Part shown: piece after piece, positions 47,558-56,657 of the stretch | Layout of the letters: every line of letters begins with the position of its first letter | How positions within the stretch are numbered: the stretch's first letter is position 1 | Source: Opitutus sp. GAS368 | GTDB lineage: Bacteria; Verrucomicrobiota; Verrucomicrobiia; Opitutales; Opitutaceae | Assembly: GCA_945903465.1 (NCBI GenBank) | Contig: CAMDOF010000002.1 | Location: 1 to 64,000 of the forward strand | Reading direction: 5' to 3' | DNA: 64,000 nt | The notes under the pieces: model-generated | Told to the model about the DNA's origin: nothing | The model's database searches: none | What the model saw: only the letters and a program-made list of their open reading frames with translations | Translations under genes and position numbers: made by a program

Positions 47558-48589
47558 TCATCGAGTATCTCCACGGACCGGACCGAAAAATCCCTTATGA
47601 AAATCGGCCCGCACGAACCGCGGGCGGTTCAGCACGAACGCGTGCTCGCTGAGGCGCTGCGCCTCGACTCCGTAATCGGCGCGCAGGAGTTGCAAGAGAG
47701 CCGACGTGTTGTCGGCGCGCACAAAACCGCTGACACGCAATTCGCCGAGGGTCGGAGAGGCGAGGCGGAGGTGCACGTTGCCATGGCGGTTGAAGAGGAT
47801 CACCACTTCGCGTAACGGCGTATCGTTAAACTCCAAGCGAGGCACACGCCACGCCAGGCGTTCGGTCTGCTCGGGCTCGGGAACCTCGACGACAACGAGA
47901 GCCGGAGCCTCCGGCAGGAGATCAGCCGGAGTAATCGCGACGGCGGCGCCCTTGGCAACGAACGCGAGCGGCGGCGTGGGGATCCGTACCGGATCGAGGG
48001 TGGCGCGGTCGACGGCGACGCGACCATCGGTGACGAAGACGTCAACCTTGCTCCGAACTAGGCGCACAGCGAAAGCGGTGCCGACCGCGCGCACCGAGAC
48101 TTCCCCCGCAACCACGACGAAGGGCCGAGTGGTCTCATGCGCGATTTTAAAGTGGGCCTCGCCGCGCAGGATGGTGACGCGACGGACTGCGGAAGAAAAC
48201 TCGACGTGCACTTGGGCATCGCCGTTAAGTTCGATCTGCGAGCCATCCGCGAGGAGTTGGCGCGCGGGTTGCATGAGGGTAGCACTCGCGGTCAGCGCGG
48301 GGGAGGACGCGGCGGCCGCGAGGATACGCACCACCGATGGCGCGCTGCTTGAAGCACTCGCGGTCAGCGCGGGGGAGGACGCGGCGGAGTCGGTGTGCAG
48401 CCACGTGAAACCGGCGAGCAGGACAAGGGCAAGAGACGTCGTCGCGATGACCGCGCGTCGCCGCCATTCGCGGCGACGTTGCACCCGGCGCTCCACGGCG
48501 GCGAGCACGGCCTCCGCAGTCGCGGTGCGGCCGGGCCAGTCGAGCGCATGGTCCGGAGAGAGTGGCGGAGTAGTCGGGCCGTCGGCCAT
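47558..48589 (-). CDS. FecR-family anti-sigma regulator
   Basis: The 343-residue inner-membrane protein has a cytosolic N-terminal part (1-45, basic toward the membrane), a membrane helix (about 46-62, AVIATTSLALVLLAGFTWL) and a periplasmic FecR domain (about 105-195, with GSQIELNGDAQVHVEF, HFKIAHETTRPFVVVAG and SVRAVGTAFAVRL). A C-terminal STN-like module follows (LEFNDTPLREVVILFNRHGN to DYGVEAQRLSEHAFVL). In FecI-FecR-FecA systems, receptor occupancy passes through FecR to release the sigma factor. It lies two bases after the sigma gene and 15 bases before the receptor, so all three form one unit. Residues 72-107 contain a duplicated AASSPALTASA, from a 33-bp direct repeat. Confidence 0.88.
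   Translation of the reverse strand: MADGPTTPPLSPDHALDWPGRTATAEAVLAAVERRVQRRREWRRRAVIATTSLALVLLAGFTWLHTDSAASSPALTASASSSAPSVVRILAAAASSPALTASATLMQPARQLLADGSQIELNGDAQVHVEFSSAVRRVTILRGEAHFKIAHETTRPFVVVAGEVSVRAVGTAFAVRLVRSKVDVFVTDGRVAVDRATLDPVRIPTPPLAFVAKGAAVAITPADLLPEAPALVVVEVPEPEQTERLAWRVPRLEFNDTPLREVVILFNRHGNVHLRLASPTLGELRVSGFVRADNTSALLQLLRADYGVEAQRLSEHAFVLNRPRFVRADFHKGFFGPVRGDTR
48282..48386 (-). repeat. 33-bp direct repeat inside the FecR gene
   Basis: Two identical 33-base copies lie at 48282-48314 and 48354-48386, 72 bases (24 codons) apart and in frame. They encode the repeated AASSPALTASA in the linker between the membrane helix and the periplasmic domain. A recent in-frame slippage or recombination event is likely. 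Confidence 0.85.
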
Positions 48590-48591
48590 GA

Positions 48592-49140
48592 TCAGCGATT
48601 CGCGTCGGCGGCGGTCAGTCCGCAGCGTCGGAGAAATTCTCCGCAGCGTCGGGTGCCGCGGGCGACCTGCACCTCGACGGTACGCTCGGACAGACCGAGA
48701 CGTGTGGCGACCTCGCGTTGCGAGAAGCCCGAAAGTTTTCGGAGGACGACGATCTCACGGCAACGCTCGGGCAGGTCGGCGATGGCGGCGGCGACGAGTT
48801 CAATTTTTTCTGTGGTGGAGAGAGCATCGGAGGGAGAGTGGGCCTCCTCAGCCACGGATAACCCGGCCAAATCCCTTACTGCGACGAGCGGGGAGGCTTG
48901 ATCGTGGCGCAGAAGGTCAAGGGCGCGGTTGCGGGCGATCTTAAAGAGAAAGGCGCGAGCGCAGCTGATTTGCCGACCGGCGCTGGCGGTCCAAATGCGG
49001 AGCAGCGAATCCTGCACGACATCGTCGACATCGCGCACCCCGGGAAACGCACGCTGCATGTAGGCGCGCAGAGCACCGCGATGAGGATCAACCTCCTCGG
49101 AAAACCAGCGCGCGCGGTCGATGGGGGGCGGCATTGACAA
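48592..49140 (-). CDS. ECF (FecI-like) RNA polymerase sigma factor
   Basis: The 182-residue sigma-70 family protein has region 2 (ALRAYMQRAFPGVRDVDDVVQDSLLRIW) and region 4 (ADLPERCREIVVLRKLSGFSQREVATRLGLSERTVEVQVARGTRRCGEFL), the latter with a helix-turn-helix. It lacks regions 1 and 3, as extracytoplasmic-function sigmas do. It is the first gene of the minus-strand operon sigma-FecR-receptor and should activate the promoter of that cassette when FecR signals. The start could be ATG at 49140 or at 49134. No -35/-10 for the sigma was identified. Because the receptor is frameshifted, the regulatory loop may be broken. Confidence 0.9.
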   Translation of the reverse strand: MSMPPPIDRARWFSEEVDPHRGALRAYMQRAFPGVRDVDDVVQDSLLRIWTASAGRQISCARAFLFKIARNRALDLLRHDQASPLVAVRDLAGLSVAEEAHSPSDALSTTEKIELVAAAIADLPERCREIVVLRKLSGFSQREVATRLGLSERTVEVQVARGTRRCGEFLRRCGLTAADANR

Positions 49141-49430
49141 AAGAACGTTCCTCAGCCGGAAAAAACGTATGGAGCAAGCGTTGAGCGTAGCGGCGGGGGC
49201 ATAACGGAGGGAGCATAGCGGAAAAATGAATCAGCCCTGAGGTCAACGCACGGTGAACGCAGGATCAACGAGAAGAGCGCAAAGTGGGGGGGCCGTAGTC
49301 AACGTGACGAGGCGAAGGCGATTTATTCGGAGGCTAAAAAAGAAACGACGAAAGGGCCGGAGTTGACGGTTGAATAATTTGCGCTTGGGCAGAGAACGCG
49401 CGGGCGTCAGGAAGGAGACCTACGAATTAC

Positions 49431-50513
49431 ATGCCCGCTGCCGACTATTATCTACCGCCTCCCGTGCGCTGCGAACGCCTGAAGACGCTCAGTGCGCAGG
49501 CAGATGGGACGGTCGAAGGGCGGTCTGGCGGCGGGACGATGCGGGTGGAGTATGCGCTGCCGGCGCAGGCGAGCGACGAGGTGCGGGAGTATTTTCGGAG
49601 CAGCTCATCCGCCGAGTGTGCACCAGATTTCATCGCGCGGCTAACCGGCGGTCGGGTGTTTGGATCAGGCAACGTGTTGTCGGCCGACGGGCGCGCGATT
49701 GCGCGAGATGTCTCGTGGGATTTTGGACGGGCCTTCGATGAACACTGGCTCTTGTCTTATCAAAAAATTCGGCGGCCGGTGCCGCTCAGCGGGACGGTCG
49801 CGGTGGTTGCGACAACGTTGGGCGAAGGCTATAGCCACTGGTTGATCGAGGAGTTACCGCGGCTGCTGGCGCTCGGGCCGACGGCGAGTGGGGCGACAAA
49901 AATAATCGCGCATGCTGAGCAACCGTTCGCGCGCGCGGCGCTGGCGCTGCACGGGTGGCGAGGAGAAGTGATCGAACCGAAGCGTTATGCGCACTACGTT
50001 TGCGAGGAACTCCTGGTGCCGAGTTTACCCGGGAGCGAAGGGCGCACGACGCCGGAGGTCGTGAGGCGGGTGCGGGCATTCGTGGCACCTTGGCACGACG
50101 CGAGCGCGGGGCCGAGGGGCGAGCGGATCTATATTTCTCGGGAGCAGGCGCGGCGGCGGCGCGTGGTGAATGAGGAAGATCTGTGGACGCAGCTGGAACG
50201 GCGCGGGTTTGTGAAGCTGCGGCTGGAGGAGCTGACGTGGCGCGAGCAGATCAACGTATTTCGGCGGGCGAAGGTGGTGGTGGCTCCGCACGGGGCGGGG
50301 CTGGCGAATCTGGTGTTTTGCTCGGTGGGGACAAGGGTCGTGGAATTTTTTAACCGCGGCTATATGAACGGAAATTTCTGGCGCTTGGCGGCGTTAAACG
50401 ATCTCGACTATCGGGCGGTCGTGCCGGCCGGGCCAGAGCCTTTGGCGCAGATAGCAGCGCAGGGGCGCAAAGATATTGTGGCGGATGTGCGGGCAGTGCT
50501 GCGGGCGGTTTAG
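49431..50513 (+). CDS. Family 61 glycosyltransferase
   Basis: The 360-residue protein has the C-terminal DUF563/GT61 block: YSHWLIEELPRLLAL near residue 136, RIYISREQARRRRVVNEEDL near 228, and the diagnostic RRAKVVVAPHGAGLANLVFC (about 278-297) followed by EFFNRGYMN. GT61 enzymes transfer sugars such as xylose or N-acetylglucosamine; bacterial substrates are mostly unknown. No signal or membrane helix is seen, so it acts in the cytosol, perhaps in polysaccharide or cell-wall glycan synthesis. It stands alone, divergent from the sigma factor cassette over 290 bases, and next to a decayed region. High GC and absence of neighbours of the same pathway suggest it may be accessory. Confidence 0.85.
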   Translation: MPAADYYLPPPVRCERLKTLSAQADGTVEGRSGGGTMRVEYALPAQASDEVREYFRSSSSAECAPDFIARLTGGRVFGSGNVLSADGRAIARDVSWDFGRAFDEHWLLSYQKIRRPVPLSGTVAVVATTLGEGYSHWLIEELPRLLALGPTASGATKIIAHAEQPFARAALALHGWRGEVIEPKRYAHYVCEELLVPSLPGSEGRTTPEVVRRVRAFVAPWHDASAGPRGERIYISREQARRRRVVNEEDLWTQLERRGFVKLRLEELTWREQINVFRRAKVVVAPHGAGLANLVFCSVGTRVVEFFNRGYMNGNFWRLAALNDLDYRAVVPAGPEPLAQIAAQGRKDIVADVRAVLRAV

Positions 50514-50590
50514 GGCCACGGCCGGATCGTTCATGCGTCGCGGCGTGGGCGAGGATCGCATGGGCGCGGCGCGTGCAAAGAGGGTGGCAA

Positions 50591-50701
50591 GCGAAGTGGG
50601 AACGGTTGAAGCTGAGAAGCTGACCGGCCGCCAAGAGCTTGGCGTCCAGTCGCACGGGCGAGCGAAGTAGCAACGGTTGAAGCTGAAAAGCTGACCGGCC
50701 G
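50591..50701. repeat. 40-base direct repeat
   Basis: The copies at 50591-50630 and 50662-50701 are 71 bases apart and differ at three positions. They share ACGGTTGAAGCTGA and AAGCTGACCGGCCG. The function is unknown; they look like an interspersed non-coding repeat. Confidence 0.75.
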
Positions 50702-51630
50702 AACCGGCGGTGCTCTCGTCGCAGACTTGTTTACCGTTGCCGGTCGTTGCTCCGCGACGTCGTGGCGGCGTTGAACGGGAAGGGCGCTCGCTTACCCACG
50801 GCGCCGTGGGCGTTGCCCTGCGGCGATCGTGGCGATAGCGGCGGTGGTGATAGCGACGACGTTTTTGCGAGCATGGGCGTTGCCTGGGGTAACCGCCATC
50901 GAGAAGTTGCTCGGGGTGGCGCCAGTGAGGTCGGCGGCATCGCACTGAGTTCGGCGGCATCGCACGAAGGACACGGTCAGGCGGCGGCCGACCGGTTCGG
51001 GCAGGGGCGCCGACGGTGGCGGTGGCCATAGTTCGGGCTTGCTGACCACGGCGGATCGCCCCGGCCGCGCGTTGGAACCAAGGGTAGCGCCGCTGGGGCG
51101 CGCGGACACCAGACGCCATCGCGCGTTTGCACGGGTGCGTCTGATCGGCTTTGGCGAACCCAAGCCCGCTCTCTGGCACCGGCCGGACGCCGCCGCCGCC
51201 CAACAGAAAATGCTCGCGATACGCGCCGACACTGCCGACCCCAAAATTGCCCCTCGAAAACTCGGTCAAATGTCGACTCACGCAACGATGCCGGGGGCGT
51301 TTTAATCGTGGTAAATGAGTGCCCGCGCATCTCCCCAATTCCGTTCGGTGGAGAAGCCGAAGAACCATCTTGGGACCGACGTTCCGGACGAGCGGCCGTA
51401 GCTCGGCACGAAAAGCGGCAGCACCCCTGGTTCGAACTTTACCCGCGATCGGTGACGTGCCACATGCGCTTCGCTTTGCGGAGGCGTCGTAGGGCAGGTC
51501 AGGACTGTAGCCGACCTGACCGCCCCACCCTTTTTCTCCGGGCAAGCGCGGAATCTCCGTCACATGATCGGCGCGAACGCTGATGGCCGCATCGCCGGCC
51601 CGTCCCAAGAATGCGGAGAAACGTGGGCCC

Positions 51631-51673
51631 ATCGCCATCAAGACGGCGCGGTCCCGCCCGTCTTGATGGCGAT
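51631..51673. repeat. Perfect 16-bp inverted repeat (hairpin)
   Basis: Arms at 51631-51646 (ATCGCCATCAAGACGG) and 51658-51673 pair perfectly across an 11-base GC-rich loop. It stands 49 bases past the end of the truncated TonB receptor on that gene's strand, where a terminator would lie, but there is no T-run. It may be a terminator-like transcript end or an interspersed palindrome. Confidence 0.75.
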
Positions 51674-51721
51674 CATGATCGACAGAAACCGAAACGGCTC
51701 AGCCCCGATGGCAGCCGCGCC

Positions 51722-52959
51722 TCAGAACTCCAACCGGTTGCTCAGCGACCAAGTCATCGGCTCGGCGATCCGGTTGACGGCGATGGTGCCGTCGGGTTGG
51801 GCAGCCACCGGAATGAGTTTCCGGTTCACCCCAAGATTGCGCACGTTGAGCTGCAGCGACCATTTGATGCCGTGCGTCAGTCGGCGCGAGTAGCCGACCC
51901 AAGCATCGTAATTAGTCTCAGTCGGGCCGTAATACGGATGCTTCACGTCGTTAAGTGGATTAAAGGTCACGACGCCCGAAGGCACATTAATCACCGGATA
52001 ACCGATCGCGACCTTGTCCTGCCAGCGGACGGCGCCGCCGATTTTCACGTCTTTCAGCCGGCCTTCATTAATCGTATAGTTGGAGACGATATTGTAACGC
52101 CACTTGCGCGCTTCCGGAGAGGGGCGGCCGTCAAGTGCAAGTTCCTTCTTGATATCGACCACCTATTGCGCGAGTTGGTCTCGGAGCGCGGTGGTCGAGT
52201 TTCCGACACTGGGAATATTACCGGCCGGTCCTTGCATCAGGGCCGTCATTTGATCGCCGAACTCATTAAGCGCCGCGCCGGTGTTGCTGCGGATCGCCAC
52301 CGATTGTGATGCGTTCGCGGAAATCCGCCAATTCTTGGTCGGGTTGTAAGTTACTTCGTAGTCCCAACCCTTGGCCACGACGTCGGACGTCGACACCACC
52401 GTATCCACCCGATCATCGTGGGTCTGCGTGCTCGTACCGACGTTTTTATAAAGGAAAGTATCGAGAAACCGTTTCCCAAACGGAGCCGCGAAAAAGTCGT
52501 TCCAGACCTTCAGGGCCGCGACCGCGCCCGGGGTGTTCGGCAAGCCGTTGTCGTAAGGTTGCTGATCGGTGTTGATCCGGTTCGCATTACCGGCGGCGAT
52601 ATTTTGGTAGGTTGTGTTTACCTGACGTTGGATGGCATTCTGGGGGTTGCGTAGATTGCTATTGGTCGAGTTGGCGGCGGTCGTCTCGAAATTGATGACA
52701 CGGAATTCGAGCTTACCCTTGAATAGGCTTAGCCTGCCGCCGAACTCTTTGGTTTTGCCCGTCGGCGCCGCAATTACAGTGCCGTCCAGACCGGTTCGCG
52801 GGCTCGTAGGCGAGCTATTGTCGGATTTATTGTAGGTGAGAGAAGCTTCGATCCCGGATGGCAGTTTCTCGGTGATAAATCGCGGGACGTGCCCAACCAG
52901 CCCGTAGTTGAACGTGTTAACCTTCGTATGGATCGCCTGCAGGAGGGGCCAATTCTAAA
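51722..52959 (-). pseudogene. Truncated TonB-dependent receptor with amber codon
   Basis: The minus strand carries the C-terminal part of a TonB receptor barrel in one frame from about 52959 to 51722: NTFNYGLVGHVPRF, LPSGIEASLTYNKSDNSSPT, LFKGKLEFRVINFETTAANS, GWDYEVTYNPTKNWRISANAS, GAVRWQDKVAIGY and a terminal WSLSNRLEF. A TAG stop at 52165-52163 interrupts it in frame between LRDQLAQ and VVDIKKE. The 5' end breaks off near 52959 with a second stop just before NWPLLQ; the plug, signal peptide and about half the barrel (some 600-700 residues) are missing. The remains resemble the receptor at 37139-40471 in style. The truncation point adjoins an hsdR fragment. Confidence 0.8.
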
Positions 52960-53001
52960 ACCAAGTTCTGACTTATTTGAGTTTGCGCTTGAAAGCCTAA
53001 A

Positions 53002-53210
53002 ATGATCGCCGCGGAGTTGATCGCTCAGGCGAAGAAGAGCGGGACCATCAACTGGAGCCTCCGGGCAAGCGCACGCGCCAAGATCAAAGTCAGGGTGAAA
53101 CGCATCCTCAACCAACACAGCTACCCGCCGGCTCGACGGGAAAGGCGATGAAGACCGCGCTTGCGCAGGCGGAGCTGCTGCGAGCGAGTGGACGCGAGGC
53201 GAATTTTTGA
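53002..53210 (+). pseudogene. hsdR: C-terminal remnant of a type I restriction enzyme R subunit
   Basis: The forward frame from 53002 reads AELIAQAKKSGTINWSLRAS then ARAKIKVRVKRILNQHSYPP up to a stop at 53149-53151. This matches the C-terminal domain of HsdR (DUF3387), with its NAT.DW....ARA..R..VKR.L...GYPP pattern. The expected last helix (AMKTALAQAELLRASG) is readable in another frame up to a stop at 53208-53210, so a frameshift lies near 53140. Only about 65 of some 1000 residues survive. No hsdM or hsdS is nearby. This is the scar of a lost type I restriction-modification locus. Confidence 0.75.
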
Positions 53211-53343
53211 GGCTGGCTGATCGCGAGGAATCAGGAATCGTCGCTTCGTTCCTCGTAGGGAAAGGAGGGCGGAGTTTTTAAAACCCCGTTTCTTCGCATG
53301 AATTCCCGCTTCCTTTTCCGCCATGCTTCACTTCGCTCAACAC

Positions 53344-54237
53344 ATGAAAACTCCCCTAACCCTCCTGATGATGCTCCTGCCGGCGATGCTACCGGCGGCC
53401 CCAGCACCGACGGTCGAACTGGTTTTCGCCGCGGGCTCCGAGTGGGAAGTCGTCTCGGCTGGACATCAGTTCGCCGAGGGCATGGCCTGGGATGCAAACG
53501 GAAATTTTATCTTCTCAGACGTGCCCCGGAACCAGCTGTTCAAAATCGACAAGACAACCGGTGCTAAGACGATTGTCGATGGCGCCAGCGGGCGGGCCAA
53601 CGGAATCGCGTTCGGCCCCGACGGCCGCCTGTACGGCTGCGCCAGCGGCGATAAATGTATTTACGCGTGGACCCCCCAGACTTGGCAGAAGGTCGCGGTC
53701 ACTCAGGGGACCCAGTCCAACGACATCGCCATTCTCAAGGATGGCACGATCTTCTACACCGACCCCAGCACCAGCCAGGTATGGCGGCTGGCGAAAGATA
53801 CGTTTGCCCGCGAACTCGCTGCGAAACTCCCTTGGGGTCCCAACGGTATCGCACTTTCCCTCGACCAGAAGACGCTGCTCGTGGCGGAATTTAATGCCGA
53901 CACCATTCATGGCTTTCCGATCGGCCCCGATTCCAAGATCAGCGGCCCCGCCAAGCCCGCCTTCAAGTTGGGCGTCCCCTCAGATCTGCAAGGCAAGTTG
54001 GACGGCATGATGGTACTGCCCGACGGTCGCCTGCTCATCGGCACGGCGCTAGGCACCCAAGTCGCGTCGCCGGTGGGTGCGCCCGCCAGCAGCAAGGCGC
54101 TCATCGTGATCCCCTCGCCGCACGGCCGGTCGCGTAATAACTATATCCGCATCAGCCCTGATGGCGAATGGGTCTACTCCGCCTACGCGCTCGACCTACT
54201 CCGCCGCAAGATCCGTCCCGACTTCGGCCAACCTTGA
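53344..54237 (+). CDS. Secreted SMP-30/gluconolactonase-like protein
   Basis: The 297-residue protein has a signal peptide (MKTPLTLLMMLLPAMLPAA) followed by a six-bladed beta-propeller of the SMP-30/gluconolaconase/LRE type. Typical strands are GMAWDANGNFIFSDVPRNQLFKI, NGIAFGPDGRLYGCASGD, SNDIAILKDGTIFYTDPSTSQVW, PNGIALSLDQKTLLVAEFNAD and KLDGMMVLPDGRLLIGTA. The acidic residues and asparagines of metal binding (FAEGM, NGIA, DG) are kept, so hydrolysis of sugar lactones in the periplasm is likely but not certain. It may end a little early relative to some relatives. The start at 53344 is set by the signal peptide. It is the first intact gene after the decayed zone. Confidence 0.85.
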   Translation: MKTPLTLLMMLLPAMLPAAPAPTVELVFAAGSEWEVVSAGHQFAEGMAWDANGNFIFSDVPRNQLFKIDKTTGAKTIVDGASGRANGIAFGPDGRLYGCASGDKCIYAWTPQTWQKVAVTQGTQSNDIAILKDGTIFYTDPSTSQVWRLAKDTFARELAAKLPWGPNGIALSLDQKTLLVAEFNADTIHGFPIGPDSKISGPAKPAFKLGVPSDLQGKLDGMMVLPDGRLLIGTALGTQVASPVGAPASSKALIVIPSPHGRSRNNYIRISPDGEWVYSAYALDLLRRKIRPDFGQP

Positions 54238-54538
54238 AGCCGCAAACGGCGTTTAAAGAGACTGCCGGAAATTTCCGCTCGAGCATCTGGACTTTCTAAA
54301 CGAACCCCGCGGATTTAAGTCACCGGCAACTTCGATCACGGCAAAACAGGCCGAGAATGACGGCACCAACGGCGCTCATTTAAATCATGACTTCCGGAAA
54401 TTTCTTAGCCGCCCTGAGCAGGAAGCGAGGACTGCGGCCGTCCAGTTGTTCTCCGTCGTGGGCGCACTCGGGTGAACCGAGGTTTGCAATCGGGCGGACG
54501 TCTACCCTCAATCGATCGCCACACTGCACGCACACAGT
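54238..54538. other. Gene-free stretch
   Basis: About 300 bases between the SMP-30-like gene and the broken membrane protein gene. No frame with family character and no strong hairpin is visible. Confidence 0.45.
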
Positions 54539-56104
54539 ATGATCGTATCTTGGCACTGGTTATTACGCTGGCGGATAGCGGCCGCCGGTCTTCTGGCCGT
54601 CGCGGCCTTTGCGTGGCTGGCCGGTCGCTTCTGGCACCCTTACTACGGCTTCACCAAATTCGTGCAACTTGACGAAGCCGATGCGCGCAGCGGCATCCAC
54701 GAAGTCCGGGAAAATCCCGTGTTCACCTAGCCTGGTTTCAACGGCTACGACGGCGCCGCCTACGTCCAAATCGCATTCCATCCGCTGCTCGATTCGCCCG
54801 AATTGCCCGGGGCCGTAGGTAACGTGCCCTACCGAGCTAGGCGCATTTTGGGCAGTGCACTCGCATGGGCCATTTCGGGGGGCAATCCCGCCACCATTGC
54901 GACGACCTACGCGGCCCTGAACCTCGGTGTATGGCTGGCGCTCGCCGCCATATTGTGGCGGCTCCTCCCCGTGACCGACGGCCGGAGCTACTTGGCGTGG
55001 ATTGGAGTGATTTTCTCGGCGGGCGCGTTGCATTCGGTGCGACTGGCGTTAACCGATTTGCTCGCCGCCACGCTGATCGCTGGAGCGCTTCTCCTGGCCG
55101 AACGCGGCCGCTCGAAAATCGCCCTCGGCATCGTCGCCATGGCCGGGCTCGCGCGTGAAACCGCCCTCGCCGCCGTCGCCGGACTGTGGCGGGGCCCGTG
55201 GACCGCGACGCAACCGTGGCTCGGTAATCTCTTCCGCGGCACGCTGGTCGGATTGCCTCTGCTCTCATGGATGATTTACGTCCGGTGGAAAGCCGGACCG
55301 GCGCCCCAAGGCTTTGGTAATTTCACTTGGCCGGTCCTCGGATGGATCGAAAAAGGGTCCGACACCCTCGCCGACTTCGTTCGCGCGCCAGACTATCACT
55401 GGCTCAATACCACCACCCTGCTGGCCCTGATCGCACTCACCGCGCAGGCGGCGTATTTTATGCGGCGATGGCGCCACGACAACGCTTGGTGGCGCCTCGG
55501 AGCGAGCAGCGTGGCGATGATGGCGCTGCTCGGAACCTCGGTGTGGGAAGGCCATCCGGGCGCCGCGACCCGTGTTTTGCTGCCAATGGGAATCGCCTTC
55601 GCCATCCTCGCCACCCGGGACCGAGCTGGGTGGACTTGGATCGCCGCTGGCAGTCTCACGATATTTAGCGGTGTCCTCGCGCTTTGGAAAGTACCCGCGG
55701 ATACCGCGGAACTTGCCGCCGGCCGCTCGGATCGCGGTGCTTACGTCGCACACCTCTCCACGGGATGGTACGGTCCAGAACGTCACGGCAACAACGTCTG
55801 GGCCTGGAGCGCGGGCCGGGCCATGCTCACGATAAAAACTGCGCCGCGCACCACCGAGCCGATACGAATCCGCTTGAAACTGCGCGCCATCTCGCCCCGC
55901 GAGATGGCCATCCGCACGGGTGAAACCTTGCTCTGGCGAGGCGCCGCGGGCGAGAAGCCCACCTGGATCGAATTCGATACGCCCGTCATTTCAGCGGGCC
56001 ACCTGACGCTCGAACTCCACGCCGCCGCTGCGCCCGTACCTGAAAACACCGCCGCCGACGCCCGCCTGCTCGGCTTCGCGGTGTACGGAATGTCGGTGAG
56101 ATAG
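54539..56104 (+). pseudogene. Membrane glycosyltransferase-like protein interrupted by amber codon
   Basis: One frame runs from the ATG at 54539 to 56104 and is broken only by a TAG at 54728-54730, 63 codons in. Without the stop the protein would have about 520 residues. The N-terminal piece starts MIVSWHWLLRWRIAAAGLLA and ends VRENPVFT; the frame then continues PGFNGYDGAAYVQIAFHPLL and YRARRILGSALAW, with at least eight further hydrophobic segments and a soluble C-terminal part (about 430-520). The GYDG motif after a first helix, followed by YRARRIL, is a pattern of integral-membrane GT-C-like mannosyltransferases; I am not sure of the sugar. Both halves keep a consistent frame and codon use, so the stop is recent or the call is a sequencing error. 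Confidence 0.65.
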
Positions 56105-56657
56105 GCGCGATGCCGATTAAATGGGAGCACCTCCGTGCTGCGCGGCTGATCGCCATCGTCAGTGCCATCACTATCGCGCATGGGTGCGCCGCACACCTCC
56201 GCCTGTGAGTGAACCTGCCGCGCAGGCCGACGACTAACGTGATGCGCCAAGAGGCGCGCCTCGCTCCGCTCCACAAAGCCCTGTGACGACGCGCCGATCG
56301 CGAAACATTGGCTTACCTGAGCGATCTGCCACCCGCGCAAATCGCCGCGGATCCATCGAGCATGGAGGAGCATGCCCTGACCCAGTTCGCCCTGGTTCCG
56401 TGGGTGCTGGATGCGCGGAACGCCGACGGACTCCGAGCGATCTCCCATCTACGCAGAGCGCGACCGGAAGCACGCAGGCCGAGAGGTTTTCGCATCGTTA
56501 AAGATTTTGGCGACGGCGTACTTTTACCGAGGAAAGGAAACCCATGACCTCGGTGGCGCTTGGCGCCGTGATCTCCGCGCGGATCCTCGGATGCCTCATC
56601 GTGGCACTGCCCTGGCCGCGTCACCGTATTCTCCACGCGGTGACGTGAGGAGCCATT
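56105..56657. other. Gene-free stretch
   Basis: About 550 bases between the broken membrane gene and the ceramidase-like gene that ends at 56658. Frames here (for example 56308-56547) lack family character. No terminator hairpin with a T-run was seen. Confidence 0.45.

Larger units (their letters stand above)
50514..51721. other. Decayed region with repeats and no intact gene
   Basis: About 1.2 kb without a supported gene. A long minus-strand frame spans most of it (50394-51641), but its product is an Arg/Pro/Ser-rich patchwork with no family character, as expected in GC-rich non-coding DNA. The stretch has a 40-base direct repeat (50591-50630 and 50662-50701), a bulged inverted repeat around GGTCAGG/CCTGACC near 51490-51530, and a perfect 16-bp inverted repeat at 51631-51673. 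It adjoins a truncated TonB receptor and an hsdR tail, so it is probably a rearrangement zone. Confidence 0.55.

Noticed and set aside
50591-50701. Direct repeats as a CRISPR array
   Set aside because: There are only two imperfect copies and no cas genes; a CRISPR array needs several near-identical repeats with uniform spacers.
50394-51641. 415-codon minus-strand frame
   Set aside because: The product is a low-complexity Arg/Pro/Ser patchwork, overlaps the GT61 gene and shows no domain; a GC-rich chance frame is likelier.
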